Source: Pohlia nutans
Taxonomy: Eukaryota > Streptophyta > Bryopsida > Bryales > Mniaceae
Length of the DNA: 64,000 nucleotides
Assembly (NCBI GenBank): GCA_022496805.1
Contig: CM040103.1
Span: 2,064,001 to 2,128,000 of the forward strand
Reading direction: 5' to 3'
Part shown: positions 31,845-43,607 of the stretch, one piece after another
How positions within the stretch are numbered: position 1 is the stretch's first letter
Layout of the letters: the number at the start of each line of letters is the position of its first letter
Position numbers and translations under genes: made by a program
Notes under the pieces: model-generated
The model's input: the letters and a program-made list of their open reading frames with translations, nothing else
What the model was told of the DNA's origin: nothing
Databases searched by the model: none

Positions 31845-34800
31845 CATCCCCTTCATATTTTGAAAGTGTTCCGGAATTTCCGGCATAAATATCAGAATCC
31901 GGATAGACACTGTAACGAAGTACAACAGCAACTGATCCCGATAGCTCAGTGAATTGTATCAGCAATCATGAACATCAAATGATGTGAATGTGATAACTGC
32001 AAGAAGGGCGCTAAAGACTACAAAGAGGGTACTCGAAGGATTGCATCCGATCCTTGCGAAGAAACCAGCGCTGTGTAGAAGTAGGACCAAAAACCTTGGC
32101 AAACAAAGAGCAAGCATACACCGTGCGGATCTGAGATGAGCAGTAGAGAGTCAAGAAGAACCTAGCAACACGAATGTGCAAAAAGAGGAGAATGTCGACG
32201 TCGAGACCAAACACATCTTTCAAGAACGTCTGGGCGGGAAATGAAATGGGGCGCGAATTCTGCATTTCAAATTCCTTGGAATCTTTGGCGCGAATGAACA
32301 TTGAATGCTGACATTCCCTGCCAGCGCCGGACTGCCGATTTCTATGTGTCTTTTGACAGATTCTTCACCAAAAGATGCGGGTGTAATAAAGCAGACCGAA
32401 AAGGTCTCGTCCGGATATAGTTTAATTCGATAACGGTGTTATTTTCTGCTTTTCGTCACGGGAATTATGCTTTTGGTTGACTTCTGCATGGGATTCCATA
32501 AATTATCTTCACTATTTAAAGCCTTAATTTCACAAATTCGTTGACCTTCTCCGCGTACATTCGTTAGAGTTAGGGCAGAGGGCATGAAGTTAGGTTTTAG
32601 GGGTCAGAATAGGCTTTAGCATGAAAACGGACATTACTATTCAGGAGATATGGTAGGAGTCAATTTTTGGATTTTACAGTTTAGATTCTTGACTTTAGGG
32701 TTTAGAGATTCTCATTGAACATATACATATATTATATTATATAACTCGAATATATGTATTAAAGTGATATATTGTCTTGGTATGCTACATAGGTAAATTA
32801 GTGTTAGATGCACTAATTTACACAAACATGTTTTAAGTGTTTACTGTTGACTAATTTTTTTACCCTTTATATTAGTGAAGATGATGATTCCAGGTGCAGA
32901 ATTTCATATGTCAAATGAAGTTTGATTTAATAAACAAAATGTAGTGAACAATTCTACATATTTTCGTTACATTGAAACTTTAAAATGTAACTTTAAGAAA
33001 ATCTATTAAAGTATTTTTTAGATTTAACCTTTGAAAATTTGTATAAATTATAATTTTCACTTTTAGTAATAATGATTAGTATTTAGTATGATTTAAATTT
33101 TTACTATGATTGATAACATTTGTTTTGTCCACTGTAAACTTGAAGAAGGCAAGTTGAATATTGAAAGGTAGATTAGTAGTTTCTCGAAAATAATTTCAAA
33201 GTCACTTAACTCTAAGACAATGTTAAATTAGTTTACCTTGGAACAATCTCCTGAGTTTAGGTGAACTCTTTATCATTGAGAGAATTGAAAGTGGTTTGAA
33301 AAATACATTCGATTTAATATTTTAAAATAATATCACTTACATTTATTTTTCTTTTTTTAAATCCAGACAATCTATTACATTTTGATAGCGACAATAACTG
33401 AGCGTTATGAGGTTTGTAGGTTTTGACAAGACGATAAGGGCCCTGTGTGAGGTGAATAACCTTCTAAATAAACGAACTTCTCAATGGCTTCATGACTTAG
33501 AGGAAATTTAGCCATTTTCATTACAAATGTGTTTAATCATGTCGATTCCTCCACAAGACCCAAGATTATAGGTCACAAGACCCGAGTGTAAAATTCACAC
33601 TGTAGCATATAAATAATGATGATTATAAGTGTTAAGAAATATTAATTATGGATTTTTGCTAATTGTAAAAGATTATGTTATTACGTAAAATATCAATAAA
33701 ATTTCTAATTACATCACAGGTATTAGGTAATTCATGTAGAAAGCTTTGATTATCACTTCATGTCAACATCAGGGCTCATAATTTTCATTGTCTCTCTATT
33801 TAATTTGGTTCATAATTTTTACACAATCTGATGCCCCTACTGTCATCTTCAGTCCAAGTCGCTGCAATAAAAGATTTTATGCTGGATATTAAACTATCAA
33901 CGTTACAAGTGACTCTTTTCAGGAGGCATATGCAGTGTGAGTCGCTCTTGAGGGTCTCATTGTAGGGATGGAGGATGTTGAACTTGGAGCCCTACATCTA
34001 AAATTCTTGGATCAAAAAGCTCTTACGTCGTTCGACAAAGACTCACCAAATATAAGAAACGAGTAGCTCACTGTGAACATGAATGTGCACATCACGCAGC
34101 ATTGATGAACCCCACAATATAGAGTGACACGCAAGAGGAGTTGCTGCAGCGTGTCTTTGCACGTGTTTAGTCGAACTGATCTTTGATGGGCTAGCTAACT
34201 TTTCAACAAAATTCGGAACAAGCAATGCGAGCTCTGCAAATCTGATTTTACTTAACGTATGCCTACTAGAATGAAATTGCAATTCTCCAGGCTCTTTTTT
34301 CAGGCTTTAAGAAACCTGGATTTCATTTAAAAAGCTCGGTGACTGGGCTATTCGAGTAGTTGAGGTACAAAATTAAGCAGTCATTTCAAACTAGTAAACT
34401 CAATGGTAAGTGAACTAAATAGTCATAACGATCAAGTGATCTCAACAGCTGTGATTGAACTCAGCACAGTCAGCAGTCATATCATGTATTAGCAGTTAGT
34501 ATTTCTATACTTATTAACATTATGTTGTAGTGCAGGACTTCACTAGGTTTGAATTTATTCTTCATGAATGGTGTATCTAGTTTCTTCCACTTTATAGTTG
34601 AAACGAAGTAAAGGCCACTTTTCAGTTTGTCAAATGTCAGTTAAAGAGATGATGACCTCATTATTTTATGTAATAGTGGACAACGAGAGGGTTGTAATCA
34701 AAATACCTTTGATGCTTCTCTACGTCGCTGGGCTTCTACATATCTTTACAACCATGGTGAGCGTACTTGCAGCTCACCGATAAGGATTTTATTAATGTAG

Positions 34801-35800
34801 TTGTTAAAGACCAATAAACGGTGATGTTTTAATTTTGCCCTAGCTTGCCAGAAACATTTATTGTATAACATATAACTGTATATTGAAAGCGAAACTTTAA
34901 ATGAGACATACATAACGTAAAAAATATTGATGATAATACAAAGGTTTAAAATTACTCAAGATTTGAGGCTCATAAAACTATATTTAATTTCCCTAAACTG
35001 TATTTAATAGTACTTCTATGTAATTAATTTAAATAATAACTATATTGAATTAATTGTAAGTATTCTCTATTACATATATTTTATTGACTATATAATATTA
35101 TGTATTTTATTGACTATACAATATTATATATTTTATCCATTTATAATTATAACAGCAACATTGTAATTCATTAATAATCACTAATGTCATTACAACATTA
35201 ATAATGGCAGTAATTACATTTCATTTGAATGTTATTTACAGGTTAAGAATATTACCTATAATTTATATTAATTTTTGCTTGACATCAATGTTCTCAAACA
35301 TTTCACTTATTTACACTACTTACACGAAGTAAGAAGTGAAATGGATGATTATGATAGTAAAGTCACGCAAAAATCGTTATGAAAGTCACTAGTTCACTTG
35401 GTAGAAAATACTAATTACTAGTAGCAGAAAGAGTGACTTGCCGGTTTGTGAGTACAGTACGTTGACTTAACTGCAACTTGATCGGAGCTCACTGGTCTGC
35501 GAAAGAGACTACAGTATGACGAAAGTCTGCCTCTCCAATGTAAGTTTGGGCTTCTTGATCTTTCTCTCTAGGTAGACGTCCTGGAGTCTGTAGCTAAGCT
35601 TCTAGTGATCATCAGAATTGGAACCTGATGTGTTTATTTTTAAGAAGTTGTGAGCAGGTTATATGCGGTCTTTTCACTTGTTTAATTTTCTTTCCGTTTT
35701 AGAGCCACACATGCAATGTTCTTCTAATGATGTACAGTACAGTTTTGAATTGTGTTTTCCATATTATGATCAATTGGACTGTGTCTTAGATTTTTTTTTG
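31845..35800. other. No recognised gene
   Basis: The DNA is very AT-rich from 32.6 kb on. A 96-codon minus-strand open frame at 32011-32301 lies upstream of the transposase-like gene and could be its leader or first exon, but no similarity supports it. A possible small plus-strand exon ends with a perfect donor (TCCAAT|GTAAGT) near 35540. Confidence 0.35.
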
Positions 35801-35816
35801 GATCCGCAAGACATAG

Positions 35817-36032
35817 GCGGAGATGGAGTCGTCTGAACAAATGGAAGATAGGCTTCAAATTACATCTGACAGAGTCTTCTAAGAGAAAGTATCAACTTCA
35901 CGTGAAAATCAGTGAAGAGCAGACATACTCCGTGAACTCTGTATCCACGTCTAGCATGCAACTAGGTGACCAACTCGTGATTCACAAACAGCGAGGTGAT
36001 GACACTGTAAAGCGTTGCAAAATTAACTTTGG
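35817..36032 (+). CDS. Orphan internal exon, product unknown
   Basis: A plus-strand frame of about 72 codons lies between a T-rich acceptor (ACATAG|G) and a strong donor (TTTGG|GTAAGA). Its residues have codon-like composition with alternating charge (KIGFKLHLTESSKRKYQLHV, then MQLGDQLVIHKQRGDD). It suggests a beta-rich domain, but I recognise no family and no clear partner exons. If the donor is not used, the frame ends at TAA 36034-36036. Confidence 0.35.
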
Positions 36033-36244
36033 GTAAGATTAGGGCTTCCAGCCTTTTGTTTTCTTGATGTCACTGTGAAAGTGTGAACCGGGATATGTTA
36101 TGTAAGTACGTAGAAGAACTCGTGCAATCAAACTTTTTTTTCTTTTTGATTAGACTTCGAATTTTTGAATTCCTATCGTGATTACCTTACATTCCATAGA
36201 CCTCATTCCTACATCATGTTTTGATTCTAATTGGACATTGATCA

Positions 36245-36500
36245 TATAGTGTCTCTAAATTTAATATCTATTTTAATAGATACTTAACTTTAGTATCTAT
36301 TTTAATATTTATTTAATGTAGTATCTATTTTAATATCTATGTTAATAGATATTTAAATGTAGTATCTATTTTAATATATATTTTAATATATAATTAAATT
36401 TAGAATCTATTTTGATAGATACTACAATTTAGTATCTATTTTAATAGAAAATTATGTGTAGTATCAATTTAAATAGATACTTAACTTTAATAGTCATGCC
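36245..36500. repeat. AT-rich tandem repeat, unit about 30-45 bp
   Basis: The words TAGTATCTATTTTAATA and AGATACTTAA recur at least seven times with small variations, forming a low-complexity minisatellite. Confidence 0.75.
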
Positions 36501-36754
36501 AATATATATTTAAATCTGGCATGATATAGTATTATGTTCATAGGATCAGTTACCTTGCTGATAAGCCGAGCGGAGAGCCGAAATGGGAAAGCAGGTTTCA
36601 GGTTTTAGATAGTTTAAGCTGCGATTTGGTATATCAAGTCCAAAATATTCTTCTACAAGTACTTTAGGATGATTTTTTGAGAATCGTTAATTTTCGTAAC
36701 ACTGAGAAACGTTTAGGAATGAGCTTGACATTCACATATTTTGTATTTTGTTAA

Positions 36755-37334
36755 CCCCTAAATATCCTCACCTTTGTCAAATTTGGGCAGTTTCGCAAAG
36801 ATGCATAATAAAATACAAGTAACATGAATATTTGAAACTTGATGCATGAATAAAAGTTATACATTTCAAAATTTAGATTCAATTTATACGGTAAGATCTA
36901 TGATTGCTATTACTAATATTTTTCTATAATTTTTGGAACATAAAATAAAAAAATTATTTTGTGATTAGATTGTGGATAAGATATTGACAATATGGGGATG
37001 AAATTTTTTGTAGTGGCTTATAATGTAGTACAGACTCTAGGTGTAGTGATTTTTTGAGATTTTTTGGATGCTTGATTTCAATCATGAGTTTCTTTTTTGA
37101 AAAACACTTTTATATACTAAAATCTTTAGAATTTTAGGTGAAACACTACTACACAAATGAGGCATAAATTTTTCAAGAATTGTTTCCCTCTACGATTGGA
37201 TCACACATACATGAAGCTACCTTCCCATTAAAAAATCAATAAAAACATCACTGTACAAAAAGTGCATGAAGAATAAGAAATTGCAGATGAAACTTTTACA
37301 TCATGCAAAACATGCATGGTTGGGCAGTTAGGGG
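36755..37334. mobile_element. TTAA-flanked element related to the 10-11.3 kb repeat
   Basis: TTAA at 36751-36754 and 37335-37338 flanks a 580-bp sequence whose ends begin CCCCTAA on both strands. The body aligns with the split copy at 10.0-11.3 kb. The inverted match at the ends is short (about 7 bp), so the boundary call rests mainly on TTAA plus CCCCTAA at both ends and on repetition in the window. Confidence 0.55.
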
Positions 37335-37339
37335 TTAAC

Positions 37340-38520
37340 TCCTAAACATCCCAGCGTCTAAAACCAAAATCATGAACAGATTTCAAGCCCTGAAATTGTC
37401 TCGTACAATCTAAAATCAGCATCATCCAAGTCACCTTTTCAAGCATATTAAATCTTCTACTAATTAGAGTAAATATATCGTTAAATATCTGCAGCTGTAC
37501 TTTTCTATATCAATTCTAAAATATTCGTCAAAATTATGAAGATAATATTTACAATCGTGATGATGATAATAACCTATATTACTTTATAATGATAATATTT
37601 AGAATCGTTAATTTTCGTAACACCCGTGAACTTATGTAACTGAACTTGACATGAATTAATTTTGTAGTTTCTTAACCTCTAAATGTCATAGCGTACAAAA
37701 ATGGATCACAAACACATTTCAATGTATATAATTGTCTTGTACAATCTAGGATGCCTTTTATCTAACTCATATTTGCAAATCTATTAACTTTTCTAGTACT
37801 AATTCCAATAACTCTTTTGTTACAAGGAAATGCAGATAATATTACTTAGGCTTTCCAATGCAACTGATCGAAAATTGCTAAGTAGGTTTCATTCTTGCAA
37901 AGGTCCTCTCCTCTATACCTCACGTACAACTCACTCATGCTAATATCTATTTGTGAGGCTAGAATCTAGTACTTCTGTTCAAAAGATCTGTATGATTAAC
38001 CTTTTGACGCGCCAACGTCCAGATTCTGGACGCAGGATGATTTCTAAAGCGTCTTTCATCATGTACGGTGATGTTTTTCATCCATTCAATTTTTTTTTAA
38101 TTCTTCTGCTACTTGACCACCATTTGTACGGTACGGATCTTCAAAATAAGATATTCAAAATTTTAAAAAAATAGCAAAAGTGGTTTTTGTCAAGTTTCAT
38201 TCTTAGTTCAAAAATTGAGGCCTTAAACATGATTTTCCATAATAAGTAGAATCACATAGTGAAAACCATATCATCTTGTAGTGTATGTTATTTCAATTTC
38301 ATTGCACTATTTTTAAATTTTTTAATGTTAATCTTGGATTTTTAATTGAATTTCAAGAGAAATCCTTGTAAAACGAATTAAAAAATATTAATAATAAATA
38401 TGATGAATCCAACCGTACAGATGATATCTTCACATTGGTATTTATAACTTTGCTTTGAACAACAACTTCATTTCAAGATTTTATCAAATACTTTATGACG
38501 AATTTTTGAAAACAATGTTC
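37340..38520. other. No recognised gene
   Basis: This AT-rich non-coding sequence holds further TTAACC-TCTAAAT words (about 37676) resembling ends of the neighbouring element family. No frame shows coding character. Confidence 0.4.
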
Positions 38521-38539
38521 AATCGGGACGTCAAAGGTT

Positions 38540-39760
38540 CACGGGTTTAGGGTTTCATTTTAGGCTCGGCCCACCCAAGCCTGGGAGCCGAGCTTTGGAG
38601 GCGTGCATCGGTGCCGAGCCTCCACCGATGCCGTGCTTCGGAGGCGTGCGTCGGTGCCGAGCCTGCTGCCGAGCTGTTCCGGAGCCGAGCCTCCAGGTTC
38701 GGCGTAGGTTCGGGAGGTCGTCTCCCTCGCCAATCCCCCGCAATTCCAGGGTTCTGTGCATTTCGCTTCATTTCTCCTCTCCTGCTACGCGCGTGGTCAC
38801 TGCGGCTGCTCCTCTCTAGTTTTTTCTAGCTCGCATCTCCTTGCTTGCTACTACTGCTGCTACTTGTTTGTTACTCTCCTACTCAATTCACGCGCCAGTA
38901 GTTTAGGTGCTATTGTATTCTCTGTTGCTGCAATAGGCCTCACGTTTGTTTATGAGCTCTTGCTGTAGTAGTTCATTGTTAGAATTAGGGTTCTCAGTAC
39001 AGAAGGGCGAGATTCTTGATACCTGGGTGTAGAGCTGAAGTTGAGGTGGAGCGCCTGCGGTTGAAGAATATCAAGCTGGAGCGCCTATGATTGAGATACT
39101 CCAACCTTCTTCTTTCTGTGCGTGTGCATTGCTAATATGTCCATGTTTCGTTGGATGTAGCGAGTCCTGGGAGGGTTTGTCTATTTTTGTAGGGTTTAGG
39201 GTATTAGAGTTAACAATTTGCTATTTAGATACAAAACTGAAGCCTGCCTTTAGGGGTTTAGTGTTTATAACTGAGCTCCAGGATGCTATTGTTCAGCTTC
39301 ACAATGAGTGCATGGGATTGTGCTTGTTGCCCTGTTGACAAGGCTGTGCACTCCCTGAGTGATTATCTTTCACAAACACTGACACGCTTCACTTTATTGG
39401 ATTATTTTAGTTTTACATTGCATGGCTAGGGTTGTGCAGCTTGCTTCATAGCTTTAGGGTCTTGTTTGCTAGTACTGGATGTTCTAGTATTTGCATTGGT
39501 GTACTTGTTTTGTCTATAATTTAGCTTGGTTAAGGTTTTGTATGCTGGAAAGGGTTCTCTAGGGTTTTGTCTGTTTATTGGAATTCTTTGTTCACGTACA
39601 AAGCCAAAGCCTGGTTTTAGGGTTTAAGAATTCAGCATATTCTTATGGGTCTTGTATTGAAGGTTGAGCCACGGGTTTCTTGTATTATTTCTTACTTGTA
39701 AAGCATTTAATCGAATTTAGTTCCTTGTACTTCTGGGTAAGTTGTAACCGTGCATTCTAC
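38540..39760 (+). promoter_or_regulatory. GC-rich promoter/leader-like region upstream of locus D
   Basis: An abrupt GC-rich block (38.54-38.80 kb) carries repeated GGTGCCGAGCCT words. It is followed by a T-rich leader with several AGGGTTT/TTTAGGG boxes up to the ATG at 39763. The short open frames here are low-complexity by-products. Assignment as the promoter and 5' leader of the ParB-like gene downstream is inference from position and composition. Confidence 0.3.
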
Positions 39761-39762
39761 CC

Positions 39763-39844
39763 ATGGCAGCTGAATATTGGACTCAATTCTTCTATTTCTA
39801 TCATCTTCAAGCGCAAGTACACCAAGCCCAGCTTCAAATACTAG
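39763..39844 (+). CDS. Possible first coding exon of locus D
   Basis: ATG at 39763 opens a glutamine-rich stretch (MAAEYWTQFF, then HLQAQVHQAQLQIL) that ends at CTAG|GTAACA in phase 1. An acceptor at GGCAG|AC (exon from 40852) would join it in frame to DEDTYDY of the main exon. The intron between would hold most of the family-2 palindromes of this locus. The main exon also has its own ATG at 40845, so this first exon is tentative. Confidence 0.3.
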
Positions 39845-39902
39845 GTAACAACGTAACTCCTTTTGGTTCATGAATTAGGGTTTTGTACATTCCAAGTTCC
39901 TG

Positions 39903-42314
39903 TATCGTCAACTCGACGATTCAAGTCCGTTCAAAACCAATACAGTACTAAAAAAATCACCTAGCACTGATATTAGTAACTCATATTGTCGGGTCGATGA
40001 TAAATGTGGTGCACTCTGCCATATCGTCGACCCGACCATACACACAAATACAAGATGGAGAACATAAACACTTCATAGAGCATCCAACATTTCAAATACG
40101 AGATTAATAACACCAAATTAGCAACGTGCAGGAAAACTGAACATAACAAATAGGCCCTGCATTTATAAAAAAGACAGTATCCTCGGGTCGACGATTAACC
40201 AAGAAATCTGCAAAATAAACGTCAAACCAACACAAAAAATTTCGAATACAATAAAACAAATATCAGAAAATACAGGTCCAGAATCATATCATGATGCTCA
40301 TTTCAAGCACCATAAATGAACACGCCAAGAAAGAATGATACATGGATAACTGAATCGTCGAGTCGACGATTCAGAAATCCCTACTCGAAAACACTCCGCG
40401 ATTCGTCGGGTCCACGACTAAATGTTCAAATATCCGGTGAAGGACTATCGCAACAAACGGATAGAATTAGAATAAAACCACTTATAAAATAAGAATTAGA
40501 ATAGAACCACGAAAAAATAAGCTGATTCATAAAACTGCGGTCATCCTAGGGTGTCCGATGACATCTCATGAATACTTGAAAAGACATAGATTGAGATAAT
40601 ATCCACTAAACAAAGAATAACAAAATAAATCTATAGGTGACCATTGATATATGTCATGTGACAAAGCCTCAAACAGCCACCTATATAACTCCAGACAAGG
40701 AATACGAGATTGGATTTGTAAAGCCAGTGCTTTACGCAAACGGTAGTGCTATCGTCGAGTCGACGATTACTAGGAAGTTTCAATATTGTTCTTAACAACT
40801 GACCTCTTACAATTGCTCCTGAACTGTGCCATAGATTGTATAGAATGGCAGACGAAGACACATACGACTACTCCGCCACCGCACCTCACCTTCAACCGTT
40901 CGTGTATCCCGTGACGGATGAGCCATTCATCCCCGAAATGCAAGAAAACTACGGGAAGCTCTGGGAGTTTCAAGAACACATCCACAGCTGGAGTTTTGGT
41001 GTCAACCGATTCAAGAATTACGTGTTCCTCCGCTACAAAGCTGAAGGAAATACGTTCTACCTGAATTGGAATGTGCAGGAGAAAGTCTCCATCATTGAGA
41101 GTCAGCGAGATGACTACGTCGTCATCGTGCTGCGCGCTGTCGATGACGACGAAAAAGTCTTGGACCACTGTCACTCAATCGTGATCGATGTCAACAAGAG
41201 CCACGGAAAATTCGATCTGGACAACCTCATCGCTTTCCTTGCGGGATCTGACATGTCGAGTCTCAACGAAGACTTTGCTAAACTTGGCTACGTTCCATGG
41301 GTAAATGGAACGGCAAAGTCTAACGCCGATCGACTCATGCGAATCTATCAGACACTCGATCACTACGCGATGGAGCACGAAGAGCGGAGACCAACCGTCG
41401 GGAGAGGCGCAAATCGATCCCAGAGAAATACCTCAACTCCGCGAGCTGAGAGAAAGAATACCGTAGGAGGACCGGGAGGCAGAAAGACCAAGCCAAGCCA
41501 GCGAAGAGCATCCAGCAAGAAAAGGGACGCCCCCGATACAGAGGCTGAAGGGTCCACCCGAAAGAGAAAGAGAAGCCTGACAAGTGCGTCTGGAGCTGCA
41601 GCGGCTGGTGGAAGTTCAGGTTCGGCACTGACTACAGTCTCAACCGATTCATACACTTTAGAGAAGATTCCAGATTGGGAGAAGATTGCACAGAATCAGA
41701 AGTTGTTCTGGAAAGAGCATGAAGAGCTATTTCTAGATGAAATGGCAGTAAGAACGGTCCATATCGATCAGTGCATTCTGGCGAACGACAAGTATGTCAT
41801 TCGAACTCTGCAGAGGGACATTCTTGATGACGTAAAGAAGGAGCTAGTTCTGATGATCGACGTAAAGCAGAGGCAAATCGTCTGCTTAACGCCGGTCGAC
41901 GACAATCATAAACTGCTGAAGAAGCGGCCTGGGACCTGGGAAGAGATCATGAAGGGAAAGTTCATGATCATCAACGGGCAGCATAGCATTTACGCATCGA
42001 GAGAGTTACAAAATGGAGGATGCGGTGAGAAACGTCGAGATGAACTCCGCACGTGGGACGCGTACATTGTGTACTCCCGGGATGCGAGTCAACTAAGGAA
42101 TATCTCGAAGTACTACAACTGCACAAACCATCTAGACCACGCCCAGCCCACTTGGGGTAACCAGATGATAAGTTGTAGAAACATCTGGACCACATACAGA
42201 CGTCCAACAAGCGACAAGGAGGAAGCCACAGCCAGAAAGAATAACGCCACCTACAACGTCATCCGCTACAAGGTATCCTCCTGTTCCCTCTCATTATCGT
42301 CGGGTCGACGATAC
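39903..42314. repeat. Dispersed palindrome family 2 around and within locus D
   Basis: Copies of TATCGTCG-N3-CGACGATA or near variants lie near 39903, 39987, 40020, 40180, 40353, 40400 and 40751, upstream of the main exon. One perfect copy (centre GGT, near 42296) lies inside the intron 42273-42378. None lies in the coding exons. Confidence 0.85.
40845..42272 (+). CDS. ParB-like domain gene, locus D, main exon
   Basis: ATG at 40845 opens 476 codons ending at TACAAG|GTATCC in phase 0. The N-terminal 170 residues are globular (FIPEMQENYGKLWEFQEHIH). A basic, serine-rich linker follows (KRDAPDTEAEGSTRKRKRS), probably with nuclear-localisation character. Next comes the ParB-like domain: RTVHIDQCIL, the W-E-E-I motif and INGQHSIYASRE, corresponding to INGQHSVEAS in locus A. 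The exon 3' end and its phase are the same as in locus A, so the two genes are paralogs. A nuclear, DNA-associated role is inference from the ParB relationship and the basic linker. Confidence 0.75.
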
Positions 42315-42378
42315 ATCGCGACAGCTACTGATACAACCGTTCACTTGAATTCTAATGTTTCATGTCTTTGTTGTGCAG

Positions 42379-42675
42379 GCCTTTACAGATGCTGTGGTAC
42401 AGAGATTTCAGAGTATAAATCCGGATAAGGACGGGGCCACGGTGAAGGGCGTGTCGGACCTCAAAAATGAAATCCAAATCATCACCCTTCCGGACCATCT
42501 GTGGGCGCATTGGCATAAATTCCTTATCATGCACGCCAACGGGGACTTGATAGATCCGGTAACGTTAGCGCCCTACAGGGATGCAAAGGACGGCAAGAAA
42601 TGGAAGCCGAAGTCATCCTCTCTGAAGAAGCAGTTCTTCAAATCCTTCGCGTGGTTCGGGAATGCTAGGATGTGA
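42379..42675 (+). CDS. Locus D second exon, ends prematurely
   Basis: The acceptor TTGTGCAG precedes GCC TTT ACA at 42379 in phase 0. The 98 residues (AFTDAVVQRF, then IITLPDHLWAHWHKFL, ending FFKSFAWFGNARM) align with the start of the locus A exon at 22400 (EFQDAVKLRF, ending REFFKWLGNLNEAQL). Locus D stops at TGA 42673-42675 exactly where the alignment would continue. The downstream methyltransferase-like part is absent from the next 600 bp, so the gene is 3'-truncated or has become a ParB-only protein of about 575 residues. Confidence 0.7.
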   Translation, partial: AFTDAVVQRFQSINPDKDGATVKGVSDLKNEIQIITLPDHLWAHWHKFLIMHANGDLIDPVTLAPYRDAKDGKKWKPKSSSLKKQFFKSFAWFGNARM

Positions 42676-42679
42676 GCCT

Positions 42680-43305
42680 AGAGAAGAGAGCCTGAGGGCC
42701 TGAGAGCCTGAGAGCCTAGAAAATTTTCAAAATTTTTCCGTTTTTTTCTGTAAGGGTCCTATAACCGTGGATTCAGTATGTATTGAATTTGGAGTATAAT
42801 TGATCTGGAAATTTTCCATTTACATACATGTATGCAAATAGTTTATGAAAAATTTAGAGTTTACGTATTAGGGTGTATCGTTTAGACGTTGAAAAATTAT
42901 ACATGAACAAGAGAGTATACAAATCAATGAGGTTGGATAGTAAAGTTTAGGATTTTAGCAAAGTGAAGTACAGTACGGATGGCATTTAATTGGAGTGGTT
43001 TAGAGCTTAAATGTGAAATCGGTGTAATTCACATACTACATCTATGCAAATTAAAAATGAAAATTTGAGGAATTAGGGTGTAGAGATTGGACATTCAAAA
43101 TGCAACATTACCCTTTGGCTTTGGAACGTGAATTCTGAAATGCAACATTACCAAAGGTTTGAACAAATCAATGAGGTAGGAGAATAGAATGGTTAGCAAT
43201 GTGGAGTACAACACAGATGTAAAAATCCAAAGTAGTGGCCCTTTTAGTCTCACTACAAATATAAAATAGAAAGTAGTACAAATATGTGGAGAGAACATCG
43301 AAGTT
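42680..43305. other. Intergenic region between convergent ParB-like genes
   Basis: This is AT-rich sequence with a short tandem repeat (GAGCCTGA) at 42.68-42.72 kb and a duplicated phrase (CAAAATGCAACATTACC / GAAATGCAACATTACC) near 43.1 kb. It separates the truncated plus-strand gene from the 3' end of the minus-strand gene. No coding signal is seen. Confidence 0.5.
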
Positions 43306-43309
43306 CCTC

Positions 43310-43607
43310 TCAATCATCACTAGAATTACCGCTAGCAGTAGACCCTGAGCAAGAGCTAGATGTAGAGCGGCTCGGTGAACTAATACCATTACAATCAGAC
43401 TCTTCAGCCTCAACATCAAAGTATACAAGTGCGTCAGAATTCAACACCTTTGGCTTTGGAATGTGATCCCTCATACCATGTCCTACAAGAGCCTGTGCAA
43501 CTGGCTCAATGTAGCATGGCAACTGAAAAGGTTTGGGTGGGCTCTCAAGAAACTTTGGCCGTGCAAAGAATGGCCTCTGCACGGTAGAATACGTGGTCTT
43601 CATTTTT
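43310..43607 (-). CDS. Locus C last exon, frame broken at an A run
   Basis: The acceptor TTTGTGCAG precedes AAAAATGAAG. A phase-1 join gives two lysines and a stop. With one more A in this run the join would enter a 98-codon frame that looks coding (PFFARPKFLESPPKPFQLPC, serine-rich end) and stops at 43310. This is a one-base homopolymer difference, either an assembly error or a real truncation. Confidence 0.45.

Noticed and set aside
38547..38829. Several 68-74 codon frames on both strands at 38.6 kb
   Set aside because: They overlap in a GC-rich, internally repeated block, all frames are open because of composition, and there is no similarity.
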